Of a DNA stretch of 64,000 nucleotides, positions 28,673-37,408 are shown piece by piece. The position numbers and the translations under genes were made by a program. The stretch covers positions 50,012 to 114,011 of the forward strand of contig JACDGS010000008.1 in NCBI GenBank assembly GCA_013821455.1. Reading direction: 5' to 3'. The notes under the pieces were generated by a model that did not search any database, was not told the origin of the DNA, and saw nothing but the letters and a program-made list of their open reading frames with translations. The DNA comes from Chthoniobacterales bacterium (lineage in GTDB: Bacteria > Verrucomicrobiota > Verrucomicrobiia > Chthoniobacterales > UBA10450). The first letter of the stretch is position 1. Each line of letters begins with the position of its first letter.

Positions 28673-29323
28673 ACGCAAAGTCGCGATTCATAACGACGCG
28701 TCGCGTTCGCGAATTCGTGTTCTTATCGCGGACGATCACGCCTTGATTCTCGAAGGGCTGGCCGCGACCATCGCACGCCAGGACGACATGGAGGTTGTGG
28801 CCAAAGCGGTAAATGGCCGGGACGCAGTGGATCTTTGGAAGAAACATAAGCCTGACATCGCTCTACTCGATCTTCGCATGCCGAAGTTGAATGGAGTTGG
28901 TGCAACGAGAGAAATACGCGACGCCGACGTGGCAGCGCGAGTCATCGTGCATACCACTTTTGATACCGACGAAGATATCTATCAGGCAGTACGCGCCGGA
29001 GCGAAATCCTATCTCCTGAAAGACGCCCCCTCGAAGAGTTACTAGCTTGCCTCCGCGCCGTGCACGCCGGCGCAACGCATATTCCCGGGGCAGTCGCGGC
29101 AAAATTAGCTGCGCGGATGAGCACTGACGCGCTGACAAGTCGAGAGATCGATGTCTTAAAACGAATAGCTCGCGGCCGCAGTAACAAAGAGATTGGCTGC
29201 GAGCTCTTCATCAGCGAAACGACCGTGAAAAGCCATGCGCGCGGTATCTTCGGCAAGCTGAAGGTTCGCAGCCGAACGGAGGCTGTCGCTGCGGCAACTC
29301 GCCGTGGATGGATAAGAACTTAG
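28662..29323 (+). pseudogene. NarL/FixJ response regulator with a -1 frameshift between domains
   Basis: The receiver domain starts at ATG 28662 behind a GGAGG site (28650-28654). It has DD at residues 24-25, phospho-acceptor Asp70 (LLDLRMP) and ends KDAPSKSY at a TAG at 29043-29045. In another frame, expected linker residues (LEELLACLRAVHAGATHIP) and a LuxR-type DNA-binding domain (LTSREIDVLKRIARGRSNKEIG...ETTVKSHARGIFGKL) continue to 29323. Adding one C to the CCCCC run at 29026-29030 restores a full response regulator of about 220 residues. Either the gene is recently inactivated, leaving only a receiver, or the assembly has a homopolymer error. Confidence 0.85.
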
Positions 29324-29532
29324 TAACCGCTCCGAAAAGAGCATATCCTCCCTTGCCATGAGAAGAGGAGCGTGATGGGCCGACAATCGCCGAATCCTGA
29401 CGTGTCTCTCGGAATCGCGAACCGGAAATGCCGAAGTAAAAACATTCCCCGTTGTGCAGCGAACTTGGATGCGTAGTTTTCGTTTCTTCATTCACAAATA
29501 ATCTGCTGAGTCCAAGGATGAAAAGCGCAAAC

Positions 29533-29605
29533 GCACCGCTAGCTCAATTGGCAGAGCAAGTGACTCTTAATCACTGGGTTGTTGGTTCGATTCCAACGCG
29601 GTGCA
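29533..29605 (+). tRNA. tRNA-Lys (anticodon CTT)
   Basis: The 73-nt gene folds as a cloverleaf: acceptor stem GCACCGC pairs with GCGGTGC, the D-arm contains AGCTCAATTGGCAGAGC, the anticodon stem AGTGA/TCACT holds a CTCTTAA loop with anticodon CTT at 29566-29568, and the T-arm is GTTGGTTCGATTCCAAC. The discriminator base is A and CCA is not encoded. It marks the right edge of the accessory block. Confidence 0.96.
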
Positions 29606-29632
29606 AACCCTTCTCCACTCGTTAGGCGGACG

Positions 29633-30505
29633 ATGACAAAAACACGGGCTATTATTGCGCTGCTTCTCCTGAGTATCCTTCCACTCAGTCATGGCCAGGA
29701 CGATCGGGGAGCCCGCCGGCGCGAGCGCAAACGGGAGATGGAATCGAGTGGCACAGTCTATGGAACGGCGGACGACGGAACACCATTGCGTTGGACGGTT
29801 TATCCTGGCGCTGGCCCCGGTCCGCATCCCGCGGTCCTGGTGATCCATGGCGGTGGGTTTAGGATGGAGCCGCCGAGCCCGAAGACGATCGAGGCCGCGA
29901 GGGATGCGGCCGCCGCCGGCTTCAACGCCTTTCATGTCGAATATCGTCTTGCTTCAAGGGATGGTTTGCCCGGCCAAAAGTCGTTAGGCAAATTTCCCGA
30001 CCAGACTAACGACTTAAAAATCGCCGTGCGCGCCGCGCGGAAATATCCTGGTGGAAATGGTAAGGTGGGAGCCATTGGCGGCTCGGCCGGCGGGGCGCAC
30101 GATGTCTTTCTCGCGGCGACCGGGACGGTGGGAGACGACCGACTCGATGCCGCGGTCGCGCTTTCCGGTGCTTATGATTTCAACGATCAAGGTTCGGCCC
30201 AACCGAATTTCAGAAGGCTCGTGGAAAACTACGCCGGTTCTTCCGATCCGGTTGCTCTGAAGAAAGCGTCGCCGATCACATATGTCGATAAGCAGACCGC
30301 ACCACTCTATGTCATCGCGTCCGATGATGATGCCATGCCGCCGGAGCAGTACACGGACTTGATCAAAAAGCTGAACACTGTGGGCGCGACGAACTTTCAA
30401 AAATTGCTGCGCGCAAACAGCCGCGCACATGCTTTCGCCTACTGGCCCGATGTAAAAACGCGCTGTCTCGATTTTCTGAAGGAGAAGCTGAGCGGAGAGA
30501 AATAG
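29633..30505 (+). CDS. exported alpha/beta hydrolase (esterase/lipase-like)
   Basis: I choose ATG 29633 because it starts a signal peptide (MTKTRAIIALLLLSILPLSHG) and avoids overlap with the tRNA; a TCGTTAGGC word sits just upstream at 29619-29627. The 290-residue protein has the HGGGF oxyanion motif and GGSAGG nucleophile elbow of BD-FAE / carboxylesterase-type hydrolases, SDDDAMPP with the acid residue, and a His in SRAHAF near the end. It probably hydrolyses esters in the periplasm; the substrate is unknown. It is convergent with nadE. Confidence 0.85.
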   Translation: MTKTRAIIALLLLSILPLSHGQDDRGARRRERKREMESSGTVYGTADDGTPLRWTVYPGAGPGPHPAVLVIHGGGFRMEPPSPKTIEAARDAAAAGFNAFHVEYRLASRDGLPGQKSLGKFPDQTNDLKIAVRAARKYPGGNGKVGAIGGSAGGAHDVFLAATGTVGDDRLDAAVALSGAYDFNDQGSAQPNFRRLVENYAGSSDPVALKKASPITYVDKQTAPLYVIASDDDAMPPEQYTDLIKKLNTVGATNFQKLLRANSRAHAFAYWPDVKTRCLDFLKEKLSGEK

Positions 30506-30590
30506 ACAGGATTAACAGGATTAAACTGGATTGAGGACACTCGCTGCGACCTTCTTAAAAAAAATCCTGATAATCTTGTAAATCCTGTCT
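30504..30590. repeat. intergenic inverted-repeat element, GACAGGATTAACAGGATT family (copy 1)
   Basis: Starts with GACAGGATTAACAGGATTAA and ends with the near-inverse AATCTTGTAAATCCTGTC, so a transcript would form an imperfect long hairpin. A second copy lies at 39544-39629. It sits between convergent genes and may act as a bidirectional terminator. Confidence 0.75.
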
Positions 30591-30616
30591 ATTTCCTTCA
30601 GTCGAGTCAGGTTTTA

Positions 30617-30634
30617 GCCTAACGAGTAAAGGAC
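30617..30634 (-). repeat. extended 18-bp form of the genome word (copy 1)
   Basis: The sequence GCCTAACGAGTAAAGGAC contains the 9-mer GCCTAACGA plus nine more conserved bases. The same 18 bases occur at 34133-34150 and, inverted, at 57630-57647; a degenerate copy is at 33760-33777. Here it holds the stop codon of nadE. Confidence 0.85.
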
Positions 30635-32268
30635 AGGTTAAGGTCCGAATAACGTTGCGCGATCGGCATCCGACGTCCGAGGCCGAAGGCGCGACTGGTG
30701 ACCTTTAAGCCCGGCGCGGCCTGGGCGCGTTTGTATTCGTTTAGATCCACGCGCTGTTGAATCCAACGAATCGTTTTCTCATCGAAACCTCGCGCTCCAA
30801 TTTCCTGCGCGCTCTTATTCTCCTCGACGTAAAGCTGCAGAACCTGGTCGAGCACATCATAAGGCGGGAGCGAATCCTGATCGACCTGCCCGGGTTTCAG
30901 TTCCGCGCTCGGCGGCTTGTTGATTGTTGCGGCCGGTATTATTTCGCGGTCGCGATTGATCCAGCGCGCGAGCTGATAGACCAGCGTTTTCGGAACATCG
31001 CTAATAACTGCGAGGCCACCGGCCATGTCGCCGTACATCGTGCAGTAACCGACAGCTAGCTCACTCTTGTTTCCAGTCGTGAGGAGGAGATGGCCGAATT
31101 TATTCGAGAGTGACATCAGGATCATCCCGCGGAGCCGCGCCTGCATGTTCTCTTCCGTGGTGTCCTCGGGACGGCCGGCGAAGATTTCCTGGAATTGATC
31201 CTTAAAAGATTCAAACGCATTTGCGATCGGCACATCGAGACAGCGAAGACCGAGATTGCGCGCGAGTGCATGAGCATCGTCAACACTGCCGCGCGAGGAG
31301 AAAGGGCTCGGCATGGAAACACCTATGACGTTATCCGCGCCTAACGAGTCCACCGCGATCGCCGCCACGACCGCGGAATCGATGCCACCGCTCAGGCCGA
31401 GGACAGCGGTTTTGAAATTGCACTTGGAAAGATAATCGCGCATCCCTAACGACAAGGCGCCATGTAACTCGGCGGTCGCTGTAGTCGGGGGCAACGGCGC
31501 CGCTTCATTACTTTCCGTTTCGACGACGACTTCCGCCGTTTGAAAAGAAGGCAACTGCGCGATCAACTCTCCGGCGCGATTGAAAGCGATCGAGCTGCCA
31601 TCGAAAACGAGCTGATCGTTCCCACCGACCAAATTGCAATAGGCGATCGGTCGATGATGCAGTCGCGCGAGAGCCTCGACCATCTCACGCCGGGTTTCAA
31701 TTTTGTCGAGGGCGAAAGGCGAGGCGCTGAGGTTCACAATAATTTCCGCGCCCCGTTCGACCAGGCCCGCTACCGGGTCCACCCCATACAGGCGGCGCGG
31801 CAGATAGCGCTCAGTCCAGATATCCTCGCAAATCGTGACACCGACACGACGACCTGCGATCACGAAAACTTCACCGCCCCTGCCCGGTTCAAAGTATCGA
31901 TCTTCATCGAAGACATCATAAGTGGGGAGGAGAGTCTTATAACTCTTCCGTAGCGGCTCGCCGCGCGCGAGCAGCGCCGCCGCGTTATAGAAAGGCCGGC
32001 CGCGACCTTCGTTGCGATCGACATAGCCGACGAGGAGCGGCACTTTACCGATGGCGCCGTGCAAGCGCTCGACCACTTCCAGATTCTGCGGGACGAAACG
32101 CGTTTTGAAGACAAGGTCCTGTGGCGGATAACCGGTTGCCGCCAGTTCAGGAGTGAGGACGAGTTCCGCGCCTAACGAGACTAGCCGCTCGTAAGCAGCC
32201 AGGATTTTGTCGTAGTTGCCGCGGAGATCGCCAACTGTAGGATTAATCTGCGCAAATCCGATCCTCAT
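30619..32268 (-). CDS. nadE: glutamine-dependent NAD+ synthetase
   Basis: The 549-residue protein has a CN-hydrolase (glutaminase) domain at the N-terminus, with Glu in LTPELAATGYPP, Lys in KTLLPTYDVFDEDRYFEPG and Cys in VTICEDIW. It is followed by an ATP-dependent NAD synthetase domain with the PP-loop SGGIDSA. It converts deamido-NAD+ to NAD+ with ammonia from glutamine. Length is normal for the fused bacterial type. The stop codon TAG is part of a TCGTTAGGC word (30617-30625), so the protein ends SFTR. The gene is convergent with the preceding hydrolase. Confidence 0.96.
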   Translation of the reverse strand: MRIGFAQINPTVGDLRGNYDKILAAYERLVSLGAELVLTPELAATGYPPQDLVFKTRFVPQNLEVVERLHGAIGKVPLLVGYVDRNEGRGRPFYNAAALLARGEPLRKSYKTLLPTYDVFDEDRYFEPGRGGEVFVIAGRRVGVTICEDIWTERYLPRRLYGVDPVAGLVERGAEIIVNLSASPFALDKIETRREMVEALARLHHRPIAYCNLVGGNDQLVFDGSSIAFNRAGELIAQLPSFQTAEVVVETESNEAAPLPPTTATAELHGALSLGMRDYLSKCNFKTAVLGLSGGIDSAVVAAIAVDSLGADNVIGVSMPSPFSSRGSVDDAHALARNLGLRCLDVPIANAFESFKDQFQEIFAGRPEDTTEENMQARLRGMILMSLSNKFGHLLLTTGNKSELAVGYCTMYGDMAGGLAVISDVPKTLVYQLARWINRDREIIPAATINKPPSAELKPGQVDQDSLPPYDVLDQVLQLYVEENKSAQEIGARGFDEKTIRWIQQRVDLNEYKRAQAAPGLKVTSRAFGLGRRMPIAQRYSDLNLSFTR

Positions 32269-32319
32269 GCTCAGGCCTCAGCTTCGGCTGAGGCTTCGGC
32301 GGCGGCAACGGCTTTCGCG

Positions 32320-32475
32320 TTAGTGATCGCTCAGGACGGTCTTGTCCTTTTTGTATGCGCCGTTGAGCGCGTCGTCGGCACCTTCGACGAAGACTTTACC
32401 CCATTGAATCAGACAGGCGGCAAAAAATCCCGCGACCAGGCAGATGAGGACTTTGTGGATGAAGGTATGGCGCAT
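32320..32475 (-). CDS. small single-helix membrane protein, 51 aa
   Basis: Read on the minus strand from ATG 32475 to TAA at 32320-32322, the product has a hydrophobic helix (about residues 8-23: KVLICLVAGFFAACLI) followed by a polar tail WGKVFVEGADDALNGAYKKDK. This charge pattern and the lack of an alternative reading in 32.3-32.5 kb support coding. It lies between nadE and a CAAX-type protease on the same strand. No family is recognised and no clear ribosome-binding site is visible. Confidence 0.55.
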   Translation of the reverse strand: MRHTFIHKVLICLVAGFFAACLIQWGKVFVEGADDALNGAYKKDKTVLSDH

Positions 32476-32511
32476 CGCAACCCAGCGAAGAGCAGATGCG
32501 ATGCCAGAGCT

Positions 32512-33228
32512 TTACCAGAAACCCCATTGTTTGGTCGCCACGATCCAGAGCCCGAGTCCTAGGTTCGTTAGGGCGTGTGCCAGGATGCAGGAGCGGAGAC
32601 TTTTTGTGCGGTACGCGACCAGGTTATAGAGAGCGCCGGTGAGAAGAGCGGCCGGCCAGTCCGGCCGGGAGTGAGAGAAGCAGAAAGCCAGCGTCACCAC
32701 CGCGAAGGAAAGAGGGGAGAAAGTGCCAAAAGGAATGGTCGTGAAGCGTTCGGCAATCAAGTAACGAAGCAGGAAAGCGCGCCAAAATATTTCCTCTACG
32801 AACGGCACGACGATCGTCAGCCTGACGAAGCGAAAAAGCAGTGTGGTCCAGTAAAGTCCGGGAGAATAAGCGAGTGCGTCCGGATTAAATCCCACCAGAC
32901 GGGGAGGGAAGTGGAAGAACTGTTGCGGCGCGATCCAGAGTATAAGAACCAGGAGGGAAATCGCACCGGTGAAGACAGGCCGGCGCAGTGGATGAAACTT
33001 GTATCTGCGCCGGAAATAGATGAGCAATCCGGCGCAAAGCAATGTCTGTAGTGGATAGATCCAGAACTCCGGGGCGGCTAACCAGAACTCGGCGCCGGGT
33101 GATTTGATCATACCTACCAGCCCCAGGAGCAGAATGAAGAGGAACATCGGCGCAACGTGCGCGAGTAACTGTTGCTTCGTGGCCGAAGCGGAATTTCCGG
33201 TGGAACTCATTCCTACAAGCCATCTCAT
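32512..33228 (-). CDS. CPBP/CAAX-type intramembrane metalloprotease
   Basis: The 238-residue protein is very hydrophobic with about seven helices. The CPBP motifs are visible: EEIFWR (paired Glu near residue 146), FSH in LAFCFSHSRPDW and a final HALTN. The family includes Rce1-like proteases and bacterial regulators of unknown substrate; this one resembles the form associated with exosortase systems, although no exosortase is near. A second Met at residue 7 is a possible start. It is followed downstream by the small membrane protein and nadE. Confidence 0.88.
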   Translation of the reverse strand: MRWLVGMSSTGNSASATKQQLLAHVAPMFLFILLLGLVGMIKSPGAEFWLAAPEFWIYPLQTLLCAGLLIYFRRRYKFHPLRRPVFTGAISLLVLILWIAPQQFFHFPPRLVGFNPDALAYSPGLYWTTLLFRFVRLTIVVPFVEEIFWRAFLLRYLIAERFTTIPFGTFSPLSFAVVTLAFCFSHSRPDWPAALLTGALYNLVAYRTKSLRSCILAHALTNLGLGLWIVATKQWGFW

Positions 33229-33241
33229 AAATCGTGGTATC

Positions 33242-33378
33242 TGTCATCCCGAGCGAAGCCGAAGGCGCAGTCGAGGGATCCCGCGGGGCTTCCCTGAAGC
33301 GACGATTCACGAAAACGAGAGCTTCCCGGAAACCCAACGGGATCCCTTCGACTTCGCTGCGCTTCGCTCAGGATGACA
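33242..33378. repeat. dispersed hairpin element, family A (TCATCCCGAGCG ends)
   Basis: Begins with TGTCATCCCGAGCGAAG and ends with the inverse (CTTCGCTCAGGATGACA), with inner matching words GAGGGATCCC and GGGATCCCTTCGAC. Other copies are at 42730-42881, 47387-47512 and, partial, at 63966-64000. It is a non-coding REP/MITE-like element. Confidence 0.85.
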
Positions 33379-33489
33379 CCCATGATTCTAAAACAGTTAT
33401 AAAACCTTGGTCATTGCCTCCGGCGCGAATCGAAAATCTCCTCCGCGGACAAGGTTGCGTGAGAACGAGGGCGAGGAGAATGTGCGTTC

Positions 33490-33735
33490 ATGTTCGAAGA
33501 CGAGAGACTCCCGCGCGAGACCGACCCTGAAACGCTCGGACGTGCCCTCGAGGTCGAGTTGATTCTGAAACGCGCCACCTGGGCGAAAACTCGCGAGCGT
33601 CGGGGCGCCTGGCGAGCGCTAAGTCTCCTCTTCCTACTCGTCGTTTTCCTCGGAGCGCTTTTCGCGTGGTTCTATTTCGCGCCCCAGCTTCGCGAACGCA
33701 CGGAGCAAACACCGGCGGCTGAGAACGGTCGTTAG
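33490..33735 (+). CDS. small single-pass membrane protein, 81 aa
   Basis: Residues 1-42 are charged and likely cytoplasmic (ETLGRALEVELILKRATW is a helix), followed by one membrane helix at about 45-67 (LSLLFLLVVFLGALFAWFYFA) and a short polar end. The stop TAG is inside a TCGTTAGGC word (33729-33737). No family is recognised; the gene precedes a DoxX-like frame. Confidence 0.6.
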   Translation: MFEDERLPRETDPETLGRALEVELILKRATWAKTRERRGAWRALSLLFLLVVFLGALFAWFYFAPQLRERTEQTPAAENGR

Positions 33736-33844
33736 GCGGAGCATCTTTCTGAGCGCGCACTCCTTTACTCGTTATGCGCTGGCGATTTTCTTTGTCGTCA
33801 CGGGGACAGCTCACTTCCTGAAACCTGCGCCCTATCTCGCCATC

Positions 33845-34129
33845 ATGCCGCATTCTCTGCCACACCCTGCCTTTCTGGTCGCACTAAGTGGCGGAGCAGA
33901 AATCCTCGGCGGGCTGGGCGTGTTGGCGCCTTCAACCCGAGCGGCTGCGGGGTGGGGAATCATCGCGTTGCTGGTCGCGGTGTTTCCGGCGAACATAGCG
34001 GCCATCTCGACTGGGATGGTGATAGGTGGGCGCGTGGTGCCTGCCTGGTTGCTCTGGGCACGGCTCCCACTCCAACCGGTCTTTATCGCGTGGGTCTATC
34101 TGACTTGCCTGCGCAAACCAAGAACTTAG
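33845..34129 (+). CDS. DoxX-like membrane protein with unclear start
   Basis: From ATG 33845 the product has 94 residues with hydrophobic helices and the PAFLVALSGGAEILGGLGVLAPSTR pattern of DoxX-like proteins. The frame continues upstream with the residues this family normally has before that point (LAIFFVVTGTAHFLKPAPYLAIMP, from about 33779), but no ATG, GTG or TTG occurs in frame back to a stop at 33620. The true start may be a rare codon (ATC at 33743, CTG at 33749) or the gene may be 5'-damaged. It is convergent with the BNR-repeat gene. Confidence 0.6.
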   Translation: MPHSLPHPAFLVALSGGAEILGGLGVLAPSTRAAAGWGIIALLVAVFPANIAAISTGMVIGGRVVPAWLLWARLPLQPVFIAWVYLTCLRKPRT

Positions 34130-34132
34130 CCA

Positions 34133-34150
34133 GCCTAACGAGTAAAGGAC
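34133..34150 (-). repeat. extended 18-bp form of the genome word (copy 2)
   Basis: Exact second copy of GCCTAACGAGTAAAGGAC, here four bases after the stop of the DoxX-like gene and eleven bases before the end of the convergent BNR-repeat gene. Together with the other copies this placement suggests a tie to 3' ends of genes. Confidence 0.85.
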
Positions 34151-34160
34151 TCCCGGCGGG

Positions 34161-37100
34161 CTAATGCCAGAGACGAAAGTTCGCCGGCAAACTCTGGACT
34201 CCACTGGCAGGCATTTCGCGGTCGGTGGCGGCCAAAGAGCCGCCCGACATTGGCTCGGGCTCTTCTACTGCTACTTTGGCCGGTGGCGCTTCGACTTCGG
34301 GTTGCCCTTTCGCCTTCAGTTGCTCGTTAAGTTTCGGCAATTCGCCGGCCAGAAGTTTCTCGAAATCGCTCGCGGCATCTCCTAACTCTCGCCTTAAAGA
34401 ATCTATCCGCGCTAACTGATAATCGGCCGGCCTGCCTTCATAACTTAGGATTGCACCGTAAAGGTCGTCCGTATGTTCGCGCAGGCGCTCTTCTCCCGTA
34501 ATAGCGCCGCCTTCCGTGGTGGCGACAATTTGTTTGCGGACGGTATCGACTTTGTTATCCATCTCTTTGACTGCCTTCGCCATTGTCTCGTCGTTCGTGA
34601 CTGCTTCTCCGCTCTTCGCGAGTCCGCCGCGCAGCGCCAGGATACGATCCATCAAGGCGCTTTCGTCGCTGAACAGGTCGCGCACCTTGAGCGCGGCATC
34701 ATATTGTGCTTTGCGGTCAGCCTCGCTGAACTTATCGCGCGCATCGAGACCGACAGTTATCGTGGTCTCATAAGGTTTGTCATCCTTAGTCATGCGGATG
34801 GTGTAAGTGCCGGGGAGCACGCGCGCGCCTTGCGTGCCGGCGCCCGCGATCTGAGCGGCCGGCGGCACCCGCGGTGGTTTGCCATGCATGCTCCAGGTGA
34901 CGCGATTGAGACCGGGTCGCTTACTCGCGGGTAGGACGTCCACCACCTTGCCGGTCGAATCTAGGACTTCGATCTTGAGTTTACCAAATAAGTGGCGGGA
35001 CTTCTGATAGTAAGTGATAACTGCGGCGTCCGGCGGGTTATCACCGACGAAGACCGCGGCGCCGTTCGCCCAACCTCCGTTAGCCGCAATCCGCTGCTGC
35101 ACCGGACGGGAAGGAACAAAGCCGGCTTCTTTCGTGAGAAGGTCAGGGGTAAGAGAACGTAAAGGAGTGATATCATCGATGATCCAGATACCGCGGCCAT
35201 GAGTGGCAAGAACAAGGTCGCTCGTGCGCGGCTGGAGCGCGAGATCGTCCACGGGCACGTTGGGAAGGTGATTACCTTTGAATTGCGCCCAGGCCTGGCC
35301 GCCATCAATCGAGACATAGAGTCCAAACTCAGTGCCCAAGAAGAGGATGTCTTTCTTGACCGTGTCCTCTTTGATGACATGCGCGAAACTGCGAATGCCT
35401 TTGGCGTCCGCGGGCGTCGCCAGGGGCGTCCAAGTCTGTCCGTAATCGGTCGTGCGATAAACATAGGGAGCAAAGTCGCCAAAGGTATGCCGGTCGAAAG
35501 CGACATAGGCCGTGCCAGCATCGAAGTTACTGGCCTGGACCCAGTTGACCCATGAGTTCTTCGGCAGGTTGGGAACATTCGCGACCACGTTATTCCAAGT
35601 CTTTCCGCCATCGCGCGTGAGTTGCAGGTTGCCGTCATCTGTCCCGGCCCAGATGAGATTTCCATCCTTGGGTGACTCACTAATGCTGTAAATCGTCGTG
35701 TACATCTCCGCGGCGGAGTTATCGATTGTTACCCCTCCCGATTGCTCCTGCTTTTGCTTTTCCGGGTCATTTGTCGTTAGGTCGGGAGAGATACGATCCC
35801 AGGATTGACCGTGGTCGCGCGAGCGGAAAAGAAATTGCGCGCCGATGTAGATCGTCCCTTTCTCGTTAGGCGAAGAGACAAACGGCGTGTTCCAGTTGAA
35901 ACGCAGCTTTTCCTTGTAGTTCGGCTTTGGCTGAATGGCGCGACCCGCGAGAGTGTGGCGATTCACCCGGGCGGCGGCGCCACCCTGGGATTCCGCGTAG
36001 ATGTAGTCGGGATCGGAAGTATCGGCAAAGGTGCAAAAACCGTCGCCGCCATAGATGTTTTCCCATTGCGCGTTTGTGATGCCGCCGGGGTATTCTGAGT
36101 CTCCGATCCAACAACTGTTGTCCTGTAACCCTCCGTAAACATGATAGGGATCGGCGTCGTCCACACTGATATGGTAGAACTGAGAGATAGGAAGGTTACT
36201 AGCCTTCCACCACTTATTGCCGCCATCGTAGGCAAACCAAAGACCGCCATCATCGCCCGAGAAGACAGTCTGAGTGTTTGTAGGATCGATCCACACTGCG
36301 TGCACGTCGCCATGAGCGCCGTTAAAGCCACCGACCGTAGCGAAGCTCTTGCCACCGTCCTGACTCATAATGAGCGCGCCATCCGTCTTGAAGAGGCGAT
36401 CAGGATTCTTCGGATCCACGATCAAGTTAGCGAAATAGAAGGGACGCCAAACCATCCAGGTGCTCTTATCGCGCTGCGCCCAGGTCTCTCCGCCGTCGTC
36501 GGAAACAAAGAGCGCACTCTCGGTTGATTCGACCGCGGCATAGACGCGTTTCGGATTAGAAGGCGCAATGGCTACGGCAAGGCGGCCGTAGGGTTTTTTG
36601 GGAAAGCCCTTGTTCGTCTCGGGAGTTATCTCTTTCCAAGTTGCACCGCCGTCACTGGTCCGGAAAAGTCCACTGCCCGATGGAGCCGTAGGCCCATCTC
36701 CACCCGAGCGGAAAGTCCAGCCTTTGCGCCGGAAATCCCATAGCCCTGCGAAGACAACATTCGGATTAGCAGGATCTATCGCGATGGTGGATGCGCCAGT
36801 TGAGAGGTTGGAGCCTTTGAGAATAAGATTCCAAGTCTTACCGCCGTCAGTCGTCTTATAAAGACCGCGGTCCGGGGAATCGCTCCAAAGCGCGCCGGGC
36901 ACGGCAGCATAGACGGTGTCGCTACTTTTCGGACTAACGAGAATTTGCGCGATCCGTTCAGAGTTAGGCAGGCCTGACTTATCCCAAGTCTCGCCTCCGT
37001 CGGTGGACTTATAAATACCGTCGCCGACGGAGATGCTATTGCGAGTCCACGACTCACCGGTTCCTACCCAGACGTTCTTTGAGTTCTGCGGATCCAGCGC

Positions 37101-37388
37101 GATCGCGCCGATCGATTGCACGGGCTGCTCGTCGAAGACTGGACGAAACTGTGTGCCACTATCTTCGGACTTCCAGACTCCGCCGCTGGCTGCGCCGACA
37201 AAGATAGTAATCTTGCCCGCAGGCTCGTGACTCGCCGCCAGCGCGGAGATACGACCACTCATCGTGGCGGAACCTATGTTGCGTATGCCCAGGCCGGAGA
37301 TAGTCGAGGAGCTATAAGGTGCTTGTGCCCTGGTCGCCGTGGCGGCAACGCTAAGGGATGTTATTAGAAGGAGAGTAAGTGAGCGCAT
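34161..37388 (-). CDS. large exported BNR/sortilin-like beta-propeller protein
   Basis: The 1075-residue protein has a signal peptide (residues 1-22, ending TRAQA) and many BNR/Asp-box words of the form S-x-D-x-G-x-T-W (STDGGETWDKS, TTDGGKTWNL, TSDGGATWKE, SDDGGETWAQ, TRDGGKTWNN, TDYGQTW). These build tandem beta-propellers like the sortilin (VPS10) or GH74 fold. The GH74 catalytic Asp pair cannot be assigned by eye. A C-terminal helical segment (about 900-1040) follows. Proteins of this type are common secreted products in Verrucomicrobiota and Acidobacteriota; function is unknown. Confidence 0.88.
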   Translation of the reverse strand: MRSLTLLLITSLSVAATATRAQAPYSSSTISGLGIRNIGSATMSGRISALAASHEPAGKITIFVGAASGGVWKSEDSGTQFRPVFDEQPVQSIGAIALDPQNSKNVWVGTGESWTRNSISVGDGIYKSTDGGETWDKSGLPNSERIAQILVSPKSSDTVYAAVPGALWSDSPDRGLYKTTDGGKTWNLILKGSNLSTGASTIAIDPANPNVVFAGLWDFRRKGWTFRSGGDGPTAPSGSGLFRTSDGGATWKEITPETNKGFPKKPYGRLAVAIAPSNPKRVYAAVESTESALFVSDDGGETWAQRDKSTWMVWRPFYFANLIVDPKNPDRLFKTDGALIMSQDGGKSFATVGGFNGAHGDVHAVWIDPTNTQTVFSGDDGGLWFAYDGGNKWWKASNLPISQFYHISVDDADPYHVYGGLQDNSCWIGDSEYPGGITNAQWENIYGGDGFCTFADTSDPDYIYAESQGGAAARVNRHTLAGRAIQPKPNYKEKLRFNWNTPFVSSPNEKGTIYIGAQFLFRSRDHGQSWDRISPDLTTNDPEKQKQEQSGGVTIDNSAAEMYTTIYSISESPKDGNLIWAGTDDGNLQLTRDGGKTWNNVVANVPNLPKNSWVNWVQASNFDAGTAYVAFDRHTFGDFAPYVYRTTDYGQTWTPLATPADAKGIRSFAHVIKEDTVKKDILFLGTEFGLYVSIDGGQAWAQFKGNHLPNVPVDDLALQPRTSDLVLATHGRGIWIIDDITPLRSLTPDLLTKEAGFVPSRPVQQRIAANGGWANGAAVFVGDNPPDAAVITYYQKSRHLFGKLKIEVLDSTGKVVDVLPASKRPGLNRVTWSMHGKPPRVPPAAQIAGAGTQGARVLPGTYTIRMTKDDKPYETTITVGLDARDKFSEADRKAQYDAALKVRDLFSDESALMDRILALRGGLAKSGEAVTNDETMAKAVKEMDNKVDTVRKQIVATTEGGAITGEERLREHTDDLYGAILSYEGRPADYQLARIDSLRRELGDAASDFEKLLAGELPKLNEQLKAKGQPEVEAPPAKVAVEEPEPMSGGSLAATDREMPASGVQSLPANFRLWH

Positions 37389-37408
37389 AACGAAAGACTG
37401 AGGTTGAG

